Source of the DNA: Pseudoselenomonas ruminantium
GTDB lineage: Bacteria > Bacillota > Negativicutes > Selenomonadales > Selenomonadaceae
DNA length: 34,043 nt
NCBI GenBank assembly: GCA_002373045.1
Contig: DFHU01000023.1
Span: forward strand, 1-34,043
Direction of reading: 5' to 3'
Both the position numbers and the translations under genes were made by a program. Position 1 is the stretch's first letter. Every line of letters begins with the position of its first letter. The notes under the pieces are model-generated. The model had not been told where the DNA came from, did no database searches, and was given only the letters and a program-made list of their open reading frames with translations. Positions 31,261 through 34,043 of this stretch are shown in pieces.

Positions 31261-32757
31261 ATGGTGGAATCACATCCAGTAAACCGTAAAAAAGCGTTTA
31301 ATATGCTCTTTTTCCTGGAATTCTGGGAACGTTTTGGTTATTATGGGCTGCAGGCTGTGCTGGCCGGGTTCTTTGTAAAGAGCCTGGGCATGGAAGATGC
31401 AGAGTCCTTTGTGGTATTCGGTGCATTCAGCGCCATGGTATACGGTTATGTATCCATTGGCGGCTTTATCGGTGATAAGGTGCTGGGAACGCAGCGCACG
31501 ATTGCCTTGGGCGCTGTCGTGCTGATGATTGGTTACTTCATGATGGGCATGGCCGGCAGCAACAAGGATATGGTGTTCCTGGCTCTCGGTGCTATCGCCT
31601 GCGGTAATGGTATCTTTAAGGCCAATCCATCTTCCCTACTGTCTAAGCTTTATGAAGGGGCAGAGGAAGAACTGGATAGTGCGTTCACCATGTATTATAT
31701 GGCCGTAAATATCGGTTCTTTCATTTCCATGCTTTTGGTGCCTATCGTAGGCGCCCAGTATGGCCTGGATTTGGGCTTTATGATTTGTGCTATGGGTCTG
31801 GTGCTGGCTATTGGCGGCTTTATCAGCTTCCGTTATCTGGTTCGTGGCATTGATTCTCCGGCAGGGGCACAGCCGCTGTCCATGGTGAAGCTTGCCGCTA
31901 CCATTGCCGGTGTCGTGGCTATGACCTTTGTATCCAGCTGGCTCCTGTCGCATCTGTCTGTTGCTCATTGGCTGCTGCTCATCATCGGTATTCTCGTTTA
32001 TGGCGTATTCTTTAAGATGATTTTCCAGTCTACGGGTGCTACCCGCAGCCACATGATTGCGGCTATGATTCTGATTGTGGAAGCTATCGTGTTCTTCACG
32101 CTGTACAATCAGATGCCGACGTCGCTCAACTTCTTTGCGATTAAAAATGTGGAACACAGCATTATGGGCATAAATATTCCCGATGCACAGGTGTTCCAGA
32201 CCCTCAATCCGTTCTGGATTATGCTCGCCAGCCCGGTTCTGGCTTTCCTTTATTCCCGTTTCGGCAGCCAGGGTAAAGATCTTTCTATGCCTGCCAAGTT
32301 TGCGCTGGGCATGCTGCTGACGGCAGGTTCCTTCCTCGTGGTGGGTTTCTCGGCGAACTTCGCCAGCGAAGCCGGTATCGTATCCGCCTGGTGGCTGGTA
32401 GGTTCCTACTTCCTGAGCTCCATCGGCGAGCTTCTCATCAGCGGTCTGGGCCTGTCCATGATTTCCAAACTCGTGCCGCAGAAACTCATCGGCTTCTTGA
32501 TGGGCGCATGGTTCCTGACCACGGCTATTTCCTCCATTATCGGTGGCTGGGTAGCCAGCCTTACGGCTGTGCCGAAGGACGTTACCGACCCTGTGCTGAC
32601 ACTGGGCGTATACTCTGATGTATTCACGCAGATTGGTCTGGTTACGCTGGGCGTAACGGCGGTTATGGCGTTGACGGTTCCCATGCTCAATCGCTTGATT
32701 AACAAACAGGATGATGTTGAAGCAGAAGTGGAAACAGAAGCTGCTTTGGAAAAATAA
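31261..32757 (+). CDS. POT/PTR-family proton-coupled peptide transporter
   Basis: A 498-aa membrane protein of the POT (DtpT/TppB-like) family that imports di- and tripeptides with protons. The helix 1 signature ExxERFxYYG is seen as EFWERFGYYG (20-29); the PTR2 signature region FTMYYMAVNIGSF follows in helix 5 and GIFKANPSSLLSKLY before it. About fourteen helices with the extra pair in the middle are typical of bacterial POTs. AGGAG ends 7 nt before ATG 31261 and only 1 nt before ATG 31255, so the second ATG is preferred. Monocistronic, with its own promoter. No terminator follows; the tRNA-Arg promoter begins 13 nt after its stop. Confidence 0.9.
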   Translation: MVESHPVNRKKAFNMLFFLEFWERFGYYGLQAVLAGFFVKSLGMEDAESFVVFGAFSAMVYGYVSIGGFIGDKVLGTQRTIALGAVVLMIGYFMMGMAGSNKDMVFLALGAIACGNGIFKANPSSLLSKLYEGAEEELDSAFTMYYMAVNIGSFISMLLVPIVGAQYGLDLGFMICAMGLVLAIGGFISFRYLVRGIDSPAGAQPLSMVKLAATIAGVVAMTFVSSWLLSHLSVAHWLLLIIGILVYGVFFKMIFQSTGATRSHMIAAMILIVEAIVFFTLYNQMPTSLNFFAIKNVEHSIMGINIPDAQVFQTLNPFWIMLASPVLAFLYSRFGSQGKDLSMPAKFALGMLLTAGSFLVVGFSANFASEAGIVSAWWLVGSYFLSSIGELLISGLGLSMISKLVPQKLIGFLMGAWFLTTAISSIIGGWVASLTAVPKDVTDPVLTLGVYSDVFTQIGLVTLGVTAVMALTVPMLNRLINKQDDVEAEVETEAALEK

Positions 32758-32770
32758 TTTCAAAAAAGTA

Positions 32771-32799
32771 TTGACATCTGCTCTCGAAGTCGCTATAAT
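32771..32799 (+). promoter_or_regulatory. Consensus promoter of tRNA-Arg
   Basis: Perfect TTGACA (32771-32776) and TATAAT (32794-32799) with 17-bp spacing, 33 nt upstream of the tRNA. It closely resembles the promoter at 1554-1582, including the following ATTTTTGTTGATT-like start region. Confidence 0.92.
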
Positions 32800-32832
32800 A
32801 ATTTTTGTTGATTGCGAGAGCGGTTGACCAAT

Positions 32833-32910
32833 GACTCAGTAGCTCAGTTGGATTAGAGTATTTGACTACGAATCAAAGGGTCGGGGGTTCGAGTCCCTCC
32901 TGGGTCACCA
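32833..32910 (+). tRNA. tRNA-Arg (ACG)
   Basis: Acceptor GACTCAG / CTGGGTC, anticodon ACG in TTTGA-CTACGAA-TCAAA, T-arm GGGGGTTCGAGTCCCTC and encoded CCA. A34 would be deaminated to inosine and read CGU/C/A. Monocistronic with its own promoter and terminator. Confidence 0.95.
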
Positions 32911-32947
32911 TATTGAAATATGATAGCCACGTCAAATGGCTGTTTAT

Positions 32948-32981
32948 AAGACTTCTAGTATACTTACTAGGGGTCTTTTTT
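32948..32981 (+). terminator. Terminator after tRNA-Arg
   Basis: Stem AAGACTTCTAGTA / TACTAGGGGTCTT (two G-U pairs) with a 4-nt loop TACT and a run of six T. Confidence 0.85.
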
Positions 32982-33134
32982 GTATTCGCGCCACGACTAT
33001 CCAAACTGGAGCTACTTAACTTTTACAGACACGGCTGGAGAGGCTCAAAAAGTTATGGTGGTATGTAAAGAAAAGGGTATAAACTATATAGCTCATTCAC
33101 TGCATATAAAAGGGGGGGATGACACATCCCAAAT

Positions 33135-33185
33135 AACAAAGGCGGCCCGTTGACTAGAAATAGGAGTCGGCGAGCCGCCTTTGTT
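33135..33185. terminator. Bidirectional terminator near the accessory gene
   Basis: A 12-bp perfect stem AACAAAGGCGGC / GCCGCCTTTGTT with an inner GACT / AGTC helix, followed by TTTTTAG on the plus strand and by ATTTGGG on the minus strand. It lies 37 nt beyond the stop of the 263-aa minus-strand gene and probably ends that transcript. Confidence 0.75.
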
Positions 33186-33187
33186 TT

Positions 33188-33220
33188 TAGGGGGGGATTT
33201 CGCAGCCCCCTATTTTGTTT
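33188..33220 (+). terminator. Second hairpin with T-rich tail
   Basis: TAGGGGG (33188-33194) / CCCCCTA (33206-33212) followed by TTTTGTTTTTT on the plus strand. There is no plus-strand gene directly upstream for it to serve, apart from read-through of tRNA-Arg. Confidence 0.5.
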
Positions 33221-33221
33221 T

Positions 33222-34013
33222 TTATTGTTGGAGAACGAACTTTAATCCATCACTGTGGCCGCCTCCACGCTTGTTCTCGAGGGTGGTCAGGCCAATAAGA
33301 TAACCTTTGAGTGTTACCTGAGTATTATTCTCTATACCATCTCCAGAGCCAACGACCAAAATAGATATATACTTACCGTCTGCTGTGCGAAGCATTGCCT
33401 CAAAACCATCTTGCTTCAGATACTTGGCGATGTTGCTATCAGGTGGGAAGTGCTGAATGTCATAAATCATGCCAGATACAGACAATACCTTGCCGTAGAA
33501 ATCCCACGGCTTTTTGATGGCGGAATTTGTGTTCAGCGCTTCAGCTTGTGCACTAGGAATGTAGTCTGGATATGCTTTTATAAGATCGATGGCTTTCTTC
33601 ATGTTCTTGCCATCCTCATCCTTCTGATTGCTCTTGTCCCATCCTTCAGAGATGTCATTGGCTTTCTTTTCTTCAGCTTTTCGAGCATCTTCCTGTTCTT
33701 TGGCTGCCTTTTCGGCGGCAATTTCTTCAGGCGTTTTTTCAGGAGCTTTCTGAGTCGATTCCTTTTGGGTTACCTGTTTAGGTGAATTGTTACTTGATGA
33801 TTTGTTATTGTCTCCGCCGCTTGTAGCAAAACCAAGAATCAGGGCAACTACGCAAACGATGCCTATGAGTCTTTTCTTTTTGCTGATATCGATGTAGGTT
33901 GGGTCTTCCTTGTAGTTATCACCAGCAAGCTTTCTTGCAGCAGATTTCTTTCTCCAGAAGACAATGAACGCTATTAGCGTCACCACAAATACTAAATACA
34001 TAAAACCATTCAT
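33222..34013 (-). CDS. Membrane-anchored hypothetical protein (accessory)
   Basis: A 263-aa protein with two N-terminal hydrophobic helices (about 3-20 and 48-66), a low-complexity Ser/Asn/Lys/Glu linker (about 68-125) and a C-terminal domain (about 130-263) that looks beta-rich (FYGKVLSVSGMIYDI … VTLKGYLIGL), possibly an OB-like fold; I do not recognise the family. The start ATG 34013 has AGGAGGGA upstream. The gene is richer in A/T and in codons such as AAA, AAT and TCA than the housekeeping genes to its left, and lies just beyond a tRNA gene. I infer it belongs to an acquired or variable segment that continues past the window. Confidence 0.7.
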   Translation of the reverse strand: MNGFMYLVFVVTLIAFIVFWRKKSAARKLAGDNYKEDPTYIDISKKKRLIGIVCVVALILGFATSGGDNNKSSSNNSPKQVTQKESTQKAPEKTPEEIAAEKAAKEQEDARKAEEKKANDISEGWDKSNQKDEDGKNMKKAIDLIKAYPDYIPSAQAEALNTNSAIKKPWDFYGKVLSVSGMIYDIQHFPPDSNIAKYLKQDGFEAMLRTADGKYISILVVGSGDGIENNTQVTLKGYLIGLTTLENKRGGGHSDGLKFVLQQ

Positions 34014-34043
34014 GATAGAATCCCTCCTCCTACAATAGAACTA

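Noticed and set aside
31636..32763. A 375-codon minus-strand frame opposite the POT transporter
   Set aside because: Shadow of a strongly hydrophobic sense protein; the antisense translation is His/Arg/Gln-rich with no family features.
32972..33153. Open frame after tRNA-Arg with a protein-like stretch (ending …IAHSLHIKGGDDTSQ)
   Set aside because: No start codon with a ribosome-binding site, it opens inside a terminator and ends inside another hairpin. It could be a gene remnant, but I cannot support it.

Overview
This window looks like chromosomal DNA from an anaerobic Gram-negative-type Firmicute of the Negativicutes, with Selenomonas or a close relative as my best guess. The Firmicute signature is the rapZ-yvcK-whiA block, the metG-tatD-yabE order known from Bacillus, and a DeoR-controlled rhamnose operon of the Bacillus type. 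The outer-membrane signature is a four-gene cluster that closely resembles the Francisella system that adds a de-N-acetylated amino sugar to lipid A. Genus is inference only; no marker in the window settles it.

Layout. Positions 1-1801 are the tail of an rRNA operon (23S 3' end, 5S) followed by thirteen tRNA genes, a terminator, and then a second tRNA-Leu(CAG)/tRNA-Leu(GAG) pair with its own consensus promoter; this pair exactly duplicates the last two genes of the first array. Then come a secreted class 3 lipase, a DUF362 ferredoxin-like protein and mazG (1878-4842), a cytoplasmic coiled-coil protein (5424-6137), and the gtrA / GT39 / GT2 / YdjC-deacetylase operon (6479-10113). A small minus-strand block (10160-11385) holds a 99-aa unknown, a Gx-transporter membrane protein and a NusG domain II protein; alr diverges from it. 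From 13764 to 22651 one long plus-strand run carries a HAD phosphatase, rapZ, yvcK, whiA, a membrane-anchored polysaccharide deacetylase, a secreted unknown, metG and tatD, ending in a clear terminator. A yabE-like 3D-domain protein follows with its own promoter. From 24097 a DeoR regulator diverges from rhaB-rhaA-rhaD-MFS-rhaM. The window ends with a POT peptide transporter, a tRNA-Arg(ACG) with a perfect promoter, and an A-rich two-helix membrane protein of unknown function.

The most unusual content lies between genes. Two families of long imperfect hairpins occupy 4843-5423, 6138-6330 and 12568-13141. In the first (about 80-86 nt, five copies) a conserved core and apex are flanked by 14-20 bp GC-rich arms that differ completely from copy to copy yet stay perfectly self-complementary. 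In the second (about 202 nt, two copies in opposite orientation) the stems differ while the internal loops and apex are conserved at matching positions. Variable paired bases plus conserved unpaired bases is the pattern expected of a selected RNA (or single-stranded DNA) structure. In the first family all seven helix mismatches I could find become G-U pairs if one and the same relative strand is read as RNA. I do not recognise either family, and propose them as the candidate undescribed system in this window.
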